NCBI RefSeq assembly: GCF_000960085.1
Contig: NZ_JYGT01000008.1
Span: 1 to 64,000 of the forward strand
From: Streptococcus infantis
GTDB lineage: Bacteria > Bacillota > Bacilli > Lactobacillales > Streptococcaceae
DNA: 64,000 nt
Direction of reading: 5' to 3'
The notes beneath the pieces are model-generated. The model was not told the DNA's origin and searched no databases. It saw nothing but the letters and a program-made list of their open reading frames with translations. A program made the translations under genes and the position numbers. Shown here piece by piece: positions 1 through 8,358 of the stretch. How positions within the stretch are numbered: the stretch's first letter is position 1; every line of letters starts with the position of its first letter.

Positions 1-558
1 CCTACAACAACAGAAGCTCCTACAACGACAGAAGCTCCTACAACGACAGAAGCTCCTACAACAACAGAAGCTCCTACAACAACAGAAGCTCCTACAACGA
101 CAGAAGCTCCTACAACAACAGAAGCTCCTACAACGACAGAAGCTCCTACAACAACAGAAGCTCCTACAACGACAGAAGCTCCTACAACAACAGAAGCTCC
201 TACAACAACAGAAGCTCCTACAACAACAGAAGCTCCTACAACAACAGAAGCTCCTACAACAACAGAAGCTCCTACAACAACAGAAGCTCCTACAACAACA
301 GAAGCTCCTACAACAACAGAAGCTCCTACAACGACAGAAGCTCCTACAACGACAGAAGCTCCTACAACAACAGAAGCTCCTACAACAACAGAAGCTCCTA
401 CAACAACAGAAGCTCCTACAACAACAGAAGCTCCTACAACGACAGAAGCTCCTACAACAACAGAAGCTCCTACAACGACAGAAGCTCCTACAACAACAGA
501 AGCTCCTACAACGACAGAAGCTCCTACAACGACAGAAGCTCCTACAACAACAGAAGCT
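1..558 (+). repeat. Tandem array, 31 units of 18 bp (PTTTEA), continuing from outside the window
   Basis: Unit cctacaacRacagaagct repeats 31 times without length variation. The only variable base is the third position of the middle Thr codon (R = A in 20 units, G in 11), which is silent. Because the unit is 18 bp, copy number can change without shifting the frame. The array starts before base 1. Confidence 0.97.
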
Positions 559-753
559 CCTACAACTTCGGTAACTACTACTGAAGCAACTACAACTCCT
601 TCATCAACTTCCGAAACAACAACTAAGGAAGACAAGCCAGGGCTTCCAAATACAGGTGAAAGTAAAGGAACATTGATTACAATCATTGGAGCTGTAACTC
701 TAATTTCATCAATCGTTGCCATTGCATTTTTTCGAAATAAAGAAAAAAAGTAA
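1..753 (+). CDS. C-terminal part of LPXTG-anchored TTTEAP-repeat surface protein (5' end outside window)
   Basis: Open from base 1 in frame 1 to a TAA stop, giving 250 residues. Residues 1-186 are 31 perfect PTTTEA units. A Thr/Ser-rich spacer follows, then LPNTG at about 215-219, a hydrophobic segment (LITIIGAVTLISSIVAIAFF) and a basic tail RNKEKK. This is the sortase A cell-wall sorting signal, so the protein should be covalently wall-anchored with the repeats acting as a stalk. The ligand-binding head lies upstream of the window. The tail is almost identical to that of the next gene and differs mainly in the last ten or so residues, which points to recent duplication or gene conversion. 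The function of the missing head is unknown. Confidence 0.93.
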   Translation, partial: PTTTEAPTTTEAPTTTEAPTTTEAPTTTEAPTTTEAPTTTEAPTTTEAPTTTEAPTTTEAPTTTEAPTTTEAPTTTEAPTTTEAPTTTEAPTTTEAPTTTEAPTTTEAPTTTEAPTTTEAPTTTEAPTTTEAPTTTEAPTTTEAPTTTEAPTTTEAPTTTEAPTTTEAPTTTEAPTTTEAPTTTEAPTTSVTTTEATTTPSSTSETTTKEDKPGLPNTGESKGTLITIIGAVTLISSIVAIAFFRNKEKK

Positions 754-786
754 AAGTAAGATAAAATAAAAGTTGATTGACTATCT

Positions 787-819
787 AAAAGGACTATTTA
801 ACAAAAATAGTCCTTTTTC
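787..819 (+). terminator. Intrinsic terminator of the first surface-protein gene
   Basis: A 13-bp perfect stem (aaaaggactattt / aaatagtcctttt) with a short loop is followed by T residues, 33 bases after the stop codon. Confidence 0.85.
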
Positions 820-922
820 TTTTCCAAATTAATGAATCATTGCTTATAAACATTGTTCAAAATAAATGTTTTTATTTTTTCAATGAATTTAATATTATTT
901 TATACTTAAAACAGTTTTTTGC

Positions 923-950
923 TTGAAATTTTATTTATTTGTGATAAAAT
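923..950 (+). promoter_or_regulatory. Promoter of the second surface-protein gene, with long leader to 1106
   Basis: TTGAAA at 923-928, 16-bp spacer, TAAAAT at 945-950 preceded by TGa (extended -10). It implies a leader of about 150 nt. The leader contains an isolated strong AGGAGG at about 987-992 well before the real ribosome site aggag at 1099-1103. The rest of the 754-1106 gap holds only the preceding terminator and AT-rich sequence. Confidence 0.6.
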
Positions 951-1106
951 TCACTTTATAGGATATTTTTTTGATAATTGACTAGTAGGAGGTGTGTTTT
1001 TAATAGTGTTGTCTTGAAAAAGTAACCTATAAAGTTATACATATATTTGTAAGTTTCGGTATTAACGTACAAAAATGTGTGAAAATTTGGAGACAAATAG
1101 GAGAAG

Positions 1107-2822
1107 ATGATGAAAAAAAATAATCTAAGTAGACTTGCAAAAGTCTTCTTTCTTGTATTTTTACCATTATTATTCATAGTATTTTCGCAATCTGATGTGG
1201 TAAAAGCTGGAGATGTCAGTAACAACATTAGTTCGCTGACTGTTTCATCAAATGAAATTACAGATGGAGGACAAACATCTGTTAAATTTACATTTGACGA
1301 ACACGTACAAAAAATCCAACCAGGTGATACATTAAAAGTTAATTGGACTAGTTCTGGTACAGTCTTTGGGGTTGGTTTTAAAAAGACTATTCCTCTAAGT
1401 ATTGACGGAACTTACGTTGGAGACATGGTCATTACTGATGGCTCTGCAACTGTTACTTTCAATGAAGCTATCAAAAACCTTCAAAACATCCGTGGTTGGG
1501 GTGAATTTGAGATTGAAGGTCATAACAATACAGCAACTGATAAAGAACATGTTGGTAAATTTACTATTATCAGTGGAGTTAAGACCGTAGATTTAAACGT
1601 TAAAAAAATGGCTACTGGTGTTAATAGCGCTCCATTCTATCTCAAAGCAGGTGATATGCACGCTGACGATCCTGAACACATTCTTTGGGCATTAACCATC
1701 AATGCAATGAACTTAGAAGTGGACGGCGACGTTCGTGTCGAAGACGAAGTTCAAGGCGGACACAAATTAGTGCCAGACAGCTTTAAAATTACAACAACAG
1801 GAAACAAACCTGGCTACTATTCTGGCGCTACAGCGATTGAAGATTTCAAAGCAGCGTTCCCTGGATCAACATTTACAGTGGATGCTTCAGGAAAATTTGT
1901 AGTTACGATTCCTAAAGACCTTATCAACAAGACCGGCGTTCTTATTTTCTACCAAACTAAAGTAGAGAATGAAAATCAAAAGAAATTCTTGAACAATACT
2001 AAAGTATGGTATCAAGTCAAAGGTGAACAAGCAGTTATTGCCAAGGTAGTGAACGCTTCGGTAGCAAATATTAACGCAAACGGTGGTGTGGATGGCGATC
2101 AGACTTCAACTATAACAACTACTACTGAAACAACTACAACTACAACAACAGAAGCTCCTACAACGACAGAAGCTCCTACAACGACAGAAGCTCCTACAAC
2201 GACAGAAGCTCCTACAACAACAGAAGCTCCTACAACGACAGAAGCTCCTACAACGACAGAAGCTCCTACAACAACAGAAGCTCCTACAACGACAGAAGCT
2301 CCTACAACGACAGAAGCTCCTACAACGACAGAAGCTCCTACAACGACAGAAGCTCCTACAACGACAGAAGCTCCTACAACGACAGAAGCTCCTACAACGA
2401 CAGAAGCTCCTACAACAACAGAAGCTCCTACAACAACAGAAGCTCCTACAACAACAGAAGCTCCTACAACAACAGAAGCTCCTACAACAACAGAAGCTCC
2501 TACAACGACAGGAGCTCCTACAACGACAGAAGCTCCTACAACAACAGAAGCTCCTACAACGACAGAAGCTCCTACAACAACAGAAGCTCCTACAACTTCG
2601 GTAACTACTACTGAAGCAACTACAACTTCAGTAACTACTACTGAAGCAACTACAACTCCTTCATCAACTTTCGAAACAACAACTACGGAAGACAAGCCAG
2701 GGCTTCCAAATACAGGTGAAAGTAAAGGAACATTGATTACAATCATTGGGGCTGTAACTCTAATTTCATCAATAGTCCTAGTAGCATTCTTGCATAAGTC
2801 AAAAAAGACTAAGATAAATTAG
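1107..2822 (+). CDS. LPXTG-anchored adhesin with collagen-binding-like head and TTTEAP stalk
   Basis: 571 residues. The signal peptide is about 1-34 (basic MMKK start, hydrophobic core, cleavage after VVKA). Residues about 35-335 form a two-domain head resembling the Ig-like adhesion domains of Cna/SdrG-type MSCRAMMs. This assignment rests on overall pattern, not on a search. Residues 351-494 are 24 PTTTEA units, one with Gly for Glu, followed by two TTTSVTTTEA-type units. LPNTG is at 533-537, then a membrane segment and the tail KSKKTKIN. Two adjacent ATGs (1107, 1110) follow AGGAG. It should bind host matrix or another cell at the surface, but the ligand cannot be told from sequence. It is the tandem partner of the truncated gene upstream. 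Confidence 0.9.
   Translation: MMKKNNLSRLAKVFFLVFLPLLFIVFSQSDVVKAGDVSNNISSLTVSSNEITDGGQTSVKFTFDEHVQKIQPGDTLKVNWTSSGTVFGVGFKKTIPLSIDGTYVGDMVITDGSATVTFNEAIKNLQNIRGWGEFEIEGHNNTATDKEHVGKFTIISGVKTVDLNVKKMATGVNSAPFYLKAGDMHADDPEHILWALTINAMNLEVDGDVRVEDEVQGGHKLVPDSFKITTTGNKPGYYSGATAIEDFKAAFPGSTFTVDASGKFVVTIPKDLINKTGVLIFYQTKVENENQKKFLNNTKVWYQVKGEQAVIAKVVNASVANINANGGVDGDQTSTITTTTETTTTTTTEAPTTTEAPTTTEAPTTTEAPTTTEAPTTTEAPTTTEAPTTTEAPTTTEAPTTTEAPTTTEAPTTTEAPTTTEAPTTTEAPTTTEAPTTTEAPTTTEAPTTTEAPTTTEAPTTTEAPTTTGAPTTTEAPTTTEAPTTTEAPTTTEAPTTSVTTTEATTTSVTTTEATTTPSSTFETTTTEDKPGLPNTGESKGTLITIIGAVTLISSIVLVAFLHKSKKTKIN
2157..2588 (+). repeat. Tandem array, 24 units of 18 bp (PTTTEA)
   Basis: Same unit as the upstream array. 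The middle Thr codon is ACG in 15 units and ACA in 9. A single unit (number 20) has gga for gaa, giving TTTGA. The array is flanked on the 3' side by the same cctacaacttcggtaacta sequence as the first array, so the two arrays are direct repeats about 1.6 kb apart. Confidence 0.97.
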
Positions 2823-2921
2823 AAACTTGAAAAGGATTTACTTTTAATGAGTAAATTCTTTTTTATATTTCTGATTAATAAAAAATCGATAACCTTTTTA
2901 TAGTTATCGATTTTAAAATAT

Positions 2922-4991
2922 TTAATCTTTTTCACCAAGTTTACTATTGATTGTCATCATAATGCTGGCAATTTTTTCTCCCCAATATGGATCAGAAGCA
3001 TAAAGAACATTCATCCCAGATGATTTATTTCCTAAGTAAGTTCTTCCATTATCAATATAATTTTCGCGAATCCACTTAGCTGCACCTAAGATACCCTTAT
3101 CAACATCGTCAAAGCTTTTAGCTGAATCATATGGTGTTGTATCATAAGCAGCGATACCAAAGAAGTTATTTTTATCCTTAGCAATCTGACTACGTCCCCA
3201 TGCGCTTTCTAGAGCGCTGTGAGCTATAAGATAGAGAGCGTTGATTTGATAGCGTTCTTCAGCTTCTTTAAAAATGGCTCCCTTACCTGCCAAACGACTT
3301 CCCTTGATATTCATAAGAGAATATACTTTATCTAATTCTTCAGCTGTGTAATTAGTTGGTTTTCTTAAATCCCTGAATAAGAAAGGATTTTCAACTGTAA
3401 AGTTTTCAAAGTTAATACCATCAGCTGAATAATATTTTTTACCAATAGCCATTGATGAACTATGAGGGGCTACACGGATACTTGCGTATGGTGATAATTC
3501 ATGATAAAGATAATTACCATCAGATGCATAGTGAGGAATGAAGTCACTATCTGAGCTAACCGCTACTAGATCACTCTTGTTCATATATCCTGAAAGACCT
3601 GAAATTTTGACTGGAAGTCGACCGTCTTTGGTCTCGGATCCATCAATCGATACAATACTTCCTTGCGAAATATAGCTGAGTTTTTCACCAGAAGCACTAT
3701 ATACATTTGCTGTAATTGGTTTTACTTTATAGTATGCTGCTGTATCGGAAATCCATTTTCCATTGCTTTGGAAAGAATAGTCTTTACCGTTAATGGTGAA
3801 ATTACCAGTTACATATGCCCCATCTTCTTTGAGATAATACCAGGCGTTATAACTTTTATCAAAAATCCACTCATTCTTGGCCATATAACCATAAGATTTG
3901 AGATAGTAAGAGCCTTGCCATTGGTTTTCAGCATAAGCACCATCAGATTTTAAGTAGAACCAACTATCGTACTTCTTATCAAAGAACCATTCACTTTGAG
4001 CCATGGCCCCACTATCTTTTAGATAATATTTCTCTTTCCATTGGCTACTTAACATGTCACCATCTTTATGAAAAGAGTACCATGAACCATTGATTTTTTC
4101 CCATTTATCGCGGATAGCTTTTCCTGAATCAGTAGCATAATACCACTTATCTTCGAGTTTTGCCCAGGCATTTTCCGCCATAGCTCCACTAGTCTTGAGA
4201 AGATAGTCTTTATAAATAGTAGCACTTAGCATGACACCAGATTCATCAAATCGATACCATAGGCCATCAATCTTTGCCCACTTGTCACGATTGATTTTTC
4301 CTTCTTGATTACCGTAGTACCATTTATCACCAATTTTTACCCAGCTATTTTCAGCTAAGACACCACTTGCTTTGAATAGATAATTATCGTAAACAGCATT
4401 GCTAATCATGATACCATTTTCATCGAATCGATACCAAATACCAGCTATCTTTTTCCAATTATTACGAGTAACTTTCCCGTCCTCAGTGGCATAATACCAT
4501 TGGTTGTCAATTTTTACCCAAGAAGATTCTGCCAAAGCACCGCTATTATTCAATAGGTAGTCATTAAAGATAGTATTACTAAGCATGATGCCATCTTGAT
4601 TAAAATAGTACCAAACACCAGCTATTTTTTTCCAATTTGAAACTGGCTGATTATCCTCATAATAACGCCATTGGTTATTTTCTTTTTGCCAGCCATCTTT
4701 ATTAACTTCCTCAACTTTTGTTTCAGTTGTAGTTTTTTCCTTATTTTCAGGTGTTTCTTTCTTCGGCGTAATTTGCGAAGATTCTTTGTTTAGATCTTCT
4801 TTTGAATTTTGGTTTCTATCCTTATCTTGGGTTATTGATTGTTTTTGATCTTCTTTGCCAATATCATTAGACACAACCTGTTCTGAAGTTTGAGCTTTAT
4901 TTCTAGTTTGTGAATCCTCGGCATAAACAGTAGATTTTGCAAAGCCTGCAATCGAGAGAGCAACTGTACTTGCCAGTAAAATCCTTTTCAT
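2922..4991 (-). CDS. lytB: Choline-binding endo-beta-N-acetylglucosaminidase LytB
   Basis: 689 residues from the ATG at 4991, which is preceded by AAGGAG. A longer frame to 5153 lacks a ribosome site and would hide the signal peptide. Residues 1-24 are the signal peptide (TVYA/ED). Residues 25-100 are a charged linker. About 101-415 are choline-binding repeats (WKKIAGVWYYF, GVMLSA patterns). An SH3-like module spans about 423-480, and the GH73 catalytic module 484-689. The catalytic Glu is E595 in HSALES, 94 residues from the end, matching E564 of the 658-residue pneumococcal LytB as I remember it. The family cleaves peptidoglycan glycan chains so that daughter cells separate. It is anchored to phosphocholine on teichoic acids. 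Confidence 0.93.
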   Translation of the reverse strand: MKRILLASTVALSIAGFAKSTVYAEDSQTRNKAQTSEQVVSNDIGKEDQKQSITQDKDRNQNSKEDLNKESSQITPKKETPENKEKTTTETKVEEVNKDGWQKENNQWRYYEDNQPVSNWKKIAGVWYYFNQDGIMLSNTIFNDYLLNNSGALAESSWVKIDNQWYYATEDGKVTRNNWKKIAGIWYRFDENGIMISNAVYDNYLFKASGVLAENSWVKIGDKWYYGNQEGKINRDKWAKIDGLWYRFDESGVMLSATIYKDYLLKTSGAMAENAWAKLEDKWYYATDSGKAIRDKWEKINGSWYSFHKDGDMLSSQWKEKYYLKDSGAMAQSEWFFDKKYDSWFYLKSDGAYAENQWQGSYYLKSYGYMAKNEWIFDKSYNAWYYLKEDGAYVTGNFTINGKDYSFQSNGKWISDTAAYYKVKPITANVYSASGEKLSYISQGSIVSIDGSETKDGRLPVKISGLSGYMNKSDLVAVSSDSDFIPHYASDGNYLYHELSPYASIRVAPHSSSMAIGKKYYSADGINFENFTVENPFLFRDLRKPTNYTAEELDKVYSLMNIKGSRLAGKGAIFKEAEERYQINALYLIAHSALESAWGRSQIAKDKNNFFGIAAYDTTPYDSAKSFDDVDKGILGAAKWIRENYIDNGRTYLGNKSSGMNVLYASDPYWGEKIASIMMTINSKLGEKD

Positions 4992-5069
4992 TGTATTCTC
5001 CTTATCATTATATAAATGATGTATTTGTTCTTGATACATAATGTTTAAAAAACAGCAATTATCCATTAT

Positions 5070-5077
5070 ATTATACA
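5070..5077 (-). promoter_or_regulatory. Probable -10 of lytB
   Basis: Minus strand reads TGTATAAT with the 3' end about 78 nt upstream of the lytB ATG. I see no good -35. Confidence 0.4.
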
Positions 5078-5161
5078 ATATTCTATTAAAGATAAAAGTA
5101 GAATAATTAAGAAGAAAGAAAGTTGTAATATTGTTAAAACATTTTAGAAACAAAAGTCAAT

Positions 5162-5198
5162 AAAAAGCAGTCGAACAGTAACTGAACGACTACTTTTT
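5162..5198 (-). terminator. Terminator downstream of the membrane-protein gene
   Basis: Stem aaaaagcagtcg / cgactacttttt with one G-U wobble on the minus transcript, followed by T residues. It lies just beyond the stop codon at 5211. Confidence 0.75.
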
Positions 5199-5210
5199 TT
5201 ATTCTAATAA

Positions 5211-5636
5211 TTAATCTTCTATTAATTTGGTACGTTTATTAGTTAGAAGCGGATTTATAAATATAGATAGAATAGCTAAGATTGCAAAACTAATACCTAC
5301 ATACCAATATGGTGCATCAAGCGTGGTTGAACGACCAGATAGATTGACAATACCTCGGAATAGTGTCCCTGTTGTAACAATAGCTACTGCCGAATTCCAT
5401 AAATTAAGGCTAATTCTTGAAAAATACGGAAGAGATTTGAACAAGATTACTAGTATTATCCCACCAACCAGAGGTACAGCGAACAAGTAATGCATATGAA
5501 CTGATGTCTCTCCAAAACTAAATGCTTCATAAATTCTAGAAAAAGTAAAGAAGAAAAGCGTAATTAGTGTATAAGAGATGACAGTTTTTTTAAAGAGTTT
5601 TTTGTTAGGATTAATAACCGATGTAGACAATATCAC
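5211..5636 (-). CDS. Small four-helix membrane protein, unknown function
   Basis: 141 residues starting with GTG at 5636. An AAAGGG sequence stands about 6 nt upstream, inside the end of the preceding gene, so the two reading frames overlap by 26 bp. Four hydrophobic segments lie near residues 18-38, 48-70, 78-100 and 110-130, with short basic ends. I do not recognise a family. Its position as the last gene of a coupled unit with a glycosyltransferase-GtrA fusion and a secreted phosphodiester glycosidase suggests a part in surface glycan handling, but that is inference from context only. Confidence 0.75.
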   Translation of the reverse strand: MILSTSVINPNKKLFKKTVISYTLITLFFFTFSRIYEAFSFGETSVHMHYLFAVPLVGGIILVILFKSLPYFSRISLNLWNSAVAIVTTGTLFRGIVNLSGRSTTLDAPYWYVGISFAILAILSIFINPLLTNKRTKLIED

Positions 5637-6522
5637 TCACCGCCCTTTCTGAAATTTTGTTTCCTCCAGTCGTTGGCTTGTTAATAACCTGACCGTTGAA
5701 GTAAAGCGTAGATGATCCACCACCATCAAGATTGTAGGCCGTTTTTACGCCGTATGATTTCATGACTTCAGCCATTTGGTACAGTGATAGCCCCTTGCTT
5801 TCAGAAGTACGTCCATCTGAAACTACGATAATATAGTGGTTTTCATCAATAATCCCAATCGCAGTACGAGGATTTGATGCCATAGCTTGTCCAACTTCTT
5901 CATTTGTTCCTACTGCAATCTCACCATTTTCAACTAAAGCTGGGCCAAAAGCCAAGAGATTGACAACACCATCTTTAACTAGTTGGACAGCTGAAATTTG
6001 ATCTTCGTAAATAATCTTGAAAGAACCATCCTTGTAAATAGCTAAATCACCATTACTAGAATCTTCTCGTACAGTATCACGATAGACGACTCCATTACGA
6101 ATAACATATCCAGTAGAGTTGGCACCGTAGTAGTCTCCATTGACTGCTAAAATAGCATTATTATCAGCAGCTGTTTCAGAAGTTTTTGCAGTTACGTTGG
6201 TACCGAAGGCATTTTGTGCAAAGGCTGTTTTTAAATAATCTGATGAGCTTACTGTAATATCCGCAACGTAGACCTGCGTATTATTAACCGTCATTTCAGA
6301 CAAATTGATGGAGATGTTATCATCCTTATAACTTGAATCAGTTATTGTTGCTGTTTTTGCTGCTTGACTTGCCGTGGCAGTATTTGTACTAGTGTTAATT
6401 GTTGCTACTGTCGAAATAGTTTCAGCAAGAACAAAAGTCTTCAACATAGAGTAGCTAAAGGATCCTGTCAAAAGTAATCCTACAACTGAAGCATAAGCAT
6501 ATCGTTTCTTTAAAAATTTCAT
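5611..6522 (-). CDS. Secreted phosphodiester glycosidase family protein (NAGPA domain)
   Basis: 303 residues. A basic start and hydrophobic core (about 9-32) give a signal peptide or signal anchor. The rest matches the NAGPA/DUF2233 fold family: AVNGDYYG in the first half, NPRTAIGI, SDGRTSESKG, and the characteristic NLDGGGSSTLYFNG at about 264-277. The mammalian relative removes GlcNAc from a phosphodiester. Bacterial members act outside the cell on sugar-phosphate linkages such as those in wall polymers. The start ATG overlaps the stop of the glycosyltransferase gene by 4 bp (ATGA). The true substrate is unknown. Confidence 0.85.
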   Translation of the reverse strand: MKFLKKRYAYASVVGLLLTGSFSYSMLKTFVLAETISTVATINTSTNTATASQAAKTATITDSSYKDDNISINLSEMTVNNTQVYVADITVSSSDYLKTAFAQNAFGTNVTAKTSETAADNNAILAVNGDYYGANSTGYVIRNGVVYRDTVREDSSNGDLAIYKDGSFKIIYEDQISAVQLVKDGVVNLLAFGPALVENGEIAVGTNEEVGQAMASNPRTAIGIIDENHYIIVVSDGRTSESKGLSLYQMAEVMKSYGVKTAYNLDGGGSSTLYFNGQVINKPTTGGNKISERAVSDIVYIGY

Positions 6523-7562
6523 AGTACAGTTGATGTCCTTTCCTTAAAAATGAATTTCTTCTGAATGGTCCAAGAAACAGCAAAGAGAAGAATTCCAACA
6601 ATTATCTTAACAAGTAAGAGATTAATTCCAAATACTGCATAGAATAGACGAATAAGTAGCGTGTCAAGAACAAAAAGTCCTACTGCCAGACCGAAGTAGC
6701 CCATTCCTGTTTTCACAAGACCATCCTCATTTTTAAAAACAAGTTTTTTATTAGTAGAATAGTTAAAAATGGAGCTAGTCACACGAGCGATACTGTTGGC
6801 AAGAAAAATCCGTAAACCAGCTGGGACTGTTGGTAAAAACAAGATTGCAATGGCGTAGACAAGGTAGTCTACAAGAAAACTACTGAATGATGACAAGGCA
6901 AATTTAAAAATATTTTTATAAATCATTAACCCATCTCTAATCGGACGGAAGTGAGATCCTTCATTATCATTGATATAGACAGTTTCGATTGGCACTTCTA
7001 AGATTTCATATTCTTTGCTCGCTTCCAGAAGCATGTTCATTTCGTATTCATAACGTTGACCTTCTATTTTCAACATAAAAGAAATAAGATTTGTTGTAAA
7101 AGCACGAAGTCCTGTTTGTGTATCTGTTACTCCTACTCCTGTTTGTAATTTAAAGAATGCTTTTGTCAAGCTATTACCAAAACGACTACGGAGGGGAACT
7201 TTACCTGTGAAGGCACGCACACCTAGGATTAGTTTATTTGGTTTTTCAGAAGCTTTATTGGCTGTACGGAAAATATCCCAGATTTTGTGTTGACCATCTG
7301 CGTCTGCTGTGACTACTGTTCCATAACTATTTTGTTCTTTGATAAATTGGAAGGCAGTTTTTAGTGCTTGCCCTTTCCCTTGATTCACTTGGTGACGGAG
7401 TACCGTAGCATATTGCTCAGCTTTATCAAAGATTTTTTGACACTTTGATGAACTGCCGTCGTCGATAACTAGAATATGAAAATCACTCTTTTCATGGATT
7501 TTTTCGATGAGTTTGATAAGTTTATTATCAGGTTGATAAGCTGGAATTACTATATAGTTCAT
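6519..7562 (-). CDS. Family 2 glycosyltransferase fused to a GtrA-type membrane domain
   Basis: 347 residues; the ATG at 7562 follows AAAGGAG. The N-terminal half is a GT-A glycosyltransferase: VIPAYQPDN at the start, VIDDGSS near 33-38, TADADGQH at 85-92 as the metal/sugar-nucleotide site, and a DTQTGLRAF motif. From about residue 217 there are four membrane helices of GtrA type ending in a basic tail. DPMS-like enzymes of this build transfer a sugar to polyprenyl phosphate, and GtrA proteins are thought to help flip the product across the membrane. It is the first gene of the coupled unit running to 5211. Confidence 0.87.
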   Translation of the reverse strand: MNYIVIPAYQPDNKLIKLIEKIHEKSDFHILVIDDGSSSKCQKIFDKAEQYATVLRHQVNQGKGQALKTAFQFIKEQNSYGTVVTADADGQHKIWDIFRTANKASEKPNKLILGVRAFTGKVPLRSRFGNSLTKAFFKLQTGVGVTDTQTGLRAFTTNLISFMLKIEGQRYEYEMNMLLEASKEYEILEVPIETVYINDNEGSHFRPIRDGLMIYKNIFKFALSSFSSFLVDYLVYAIAILFLPTVPAGLRIFLANSIARVTSSIFNYSTNKKLVFKNEDGLVKTGMGYFGLAVGLFVLDTLLIRLFYAVFGINLLLVKIIVGILLFAVSWTIQKKFIFKERTSTVL

Positions 7563-7715
7563 ACCGGCACTCCTTTCTTAGTAATAGTATAACTATACAG
7601 AATATCGCTTAAAGATAACTTATATAAGTTTTCTTTAAGAAAAAGTTAAAGAAATTTTAAGATAAGGACAGGTTTTCTCTAGCAAGTAAAAATAATCAAG
7701 GTTAATAAATATACA

Positions 7716-7747
7716 AAAAGTCCTCAAATAGCAAGTCTACTTGAGGA
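7716..7747 (-). terminator. Terminator of the YkgJ-family gene
   Basis: Stem tcctcaa / ttgagga (7721-7747) followed on the minus transcript by CTTTTTG. It lies 25 bases past the stop. Confidence 0.75.
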
Positions 7748-7772
7748 TAAAATTTATTATAAAATAGAAAAT

Positions 7773-8270
7773 TTACTCTAATTTTTCTCTTAATTTCTCA
7801 ACGAAGAGATAGGCCGCAGGGCAGGTTAAAGTGTTTTTGATAGTCAGATTATTGATTTGATAAATCTTTTTTCGATCAGTATGAGGAAATTCTCGACAAG
7901 CTTTTGGGCGGACCTCGTAAATAGAGCAGAGGTTATCGCCACCTAAGAATGGACAAGGCATAGATTTAAAAACCTTATCTCCATCTTCATCAACTTGTAA
8001 GAATTCCGCTTCGAAGGCAGGAAGTTTCATCTTAAAATACTTGGCAATGCGTGTGATATCTGCTTCCTTAAAGTCAGGGCCAAGAGTTTTACAACAGTTA
8101 GCACAGGCTGTACAATCAATCTCTTCAAAAACCTCTTGGTGAATCTCAAGTGCAATCTTATCCAAATTTTTAGGAGCTTTTTTCTTTAGGTTTCCTAGAA
8201 ATTTTCTGTGTTCCTTTTGTTTTTGTAGTGCTAATTGATGATAGTATTCAATATCGATTTCTTTTGGCAT
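7773..8270 (-). CDS. YkgJ-family cysteine-cluster protein
   Basis: 165 residues. Cysteines lie at 53, 56, 59 and 60 (CTACANCC) and at 106, 115 and 125 (CPFL...LCSIYEVRPKAC), the signature of the YkgJ/UPF0153 family. Members are thought to bind zinc or an iron-sulfur cluster, and their role is not settled. The N-terminal 45 residues are basic and helical. It stands alone between two terminators, so it is probably a single-gene transcript. Confidence 0.85.
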   Translation of the reverse strand: MPKEIDIEYYHQLALQKQKEHRKFLGNLKKKAPKNLDKIALEIHQEVFEEIDCTACANCCKTLGPDFKEADITRIAKYFKMKLPAFEAEFLQVDEDGDKVFKSMPCPFLGGDNLCSIYEVRPKACREFPHTDRKKIYQINNLTIKNTLTCPAAYLFVEKLREKLE

Positions 8271-8323
8271 AAATTCTTTTACATCCTTTTCTGAAACTAG
8301 TATACCATAACTGAAAACAAATA

Positions 8324-8352
8324 AAAACTACTGCCAAAAAGGCAATAGTTTT
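8324..8352 (-). terminator. Terminator of the rexBA operon
   Basis: Stem of 12 pairs with a G-U wobble (AAAACTATTGCC / GGCAGTAGTTTT on the minus transcript), T5 loop, and T-rich downstream side, starting 7 bases after rexA. Confidence 0.8.
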
Positions 8353-8358
8353 AATAGG

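Noticed and set aside
1..558. CRISPR-like appearance of a regular short repeat
   Set aside because: There are no unique spacers; the units are directly joined and in frame with a surface protein.
2099..2746. Long minus-strand open frame (VVVGAS repeats) opposite the TTTEAP array
   Set aside because: It is a by-product of the 18-bp repeat, which has no stop codon on the other strand. It has no ribosome site or promoter.
4992..5153. Longer N-terminus for LytB
   Set aside because: The extension lacks a ribosome site and hides a good signal peptide that begins at 4991 behind AAGGAG.
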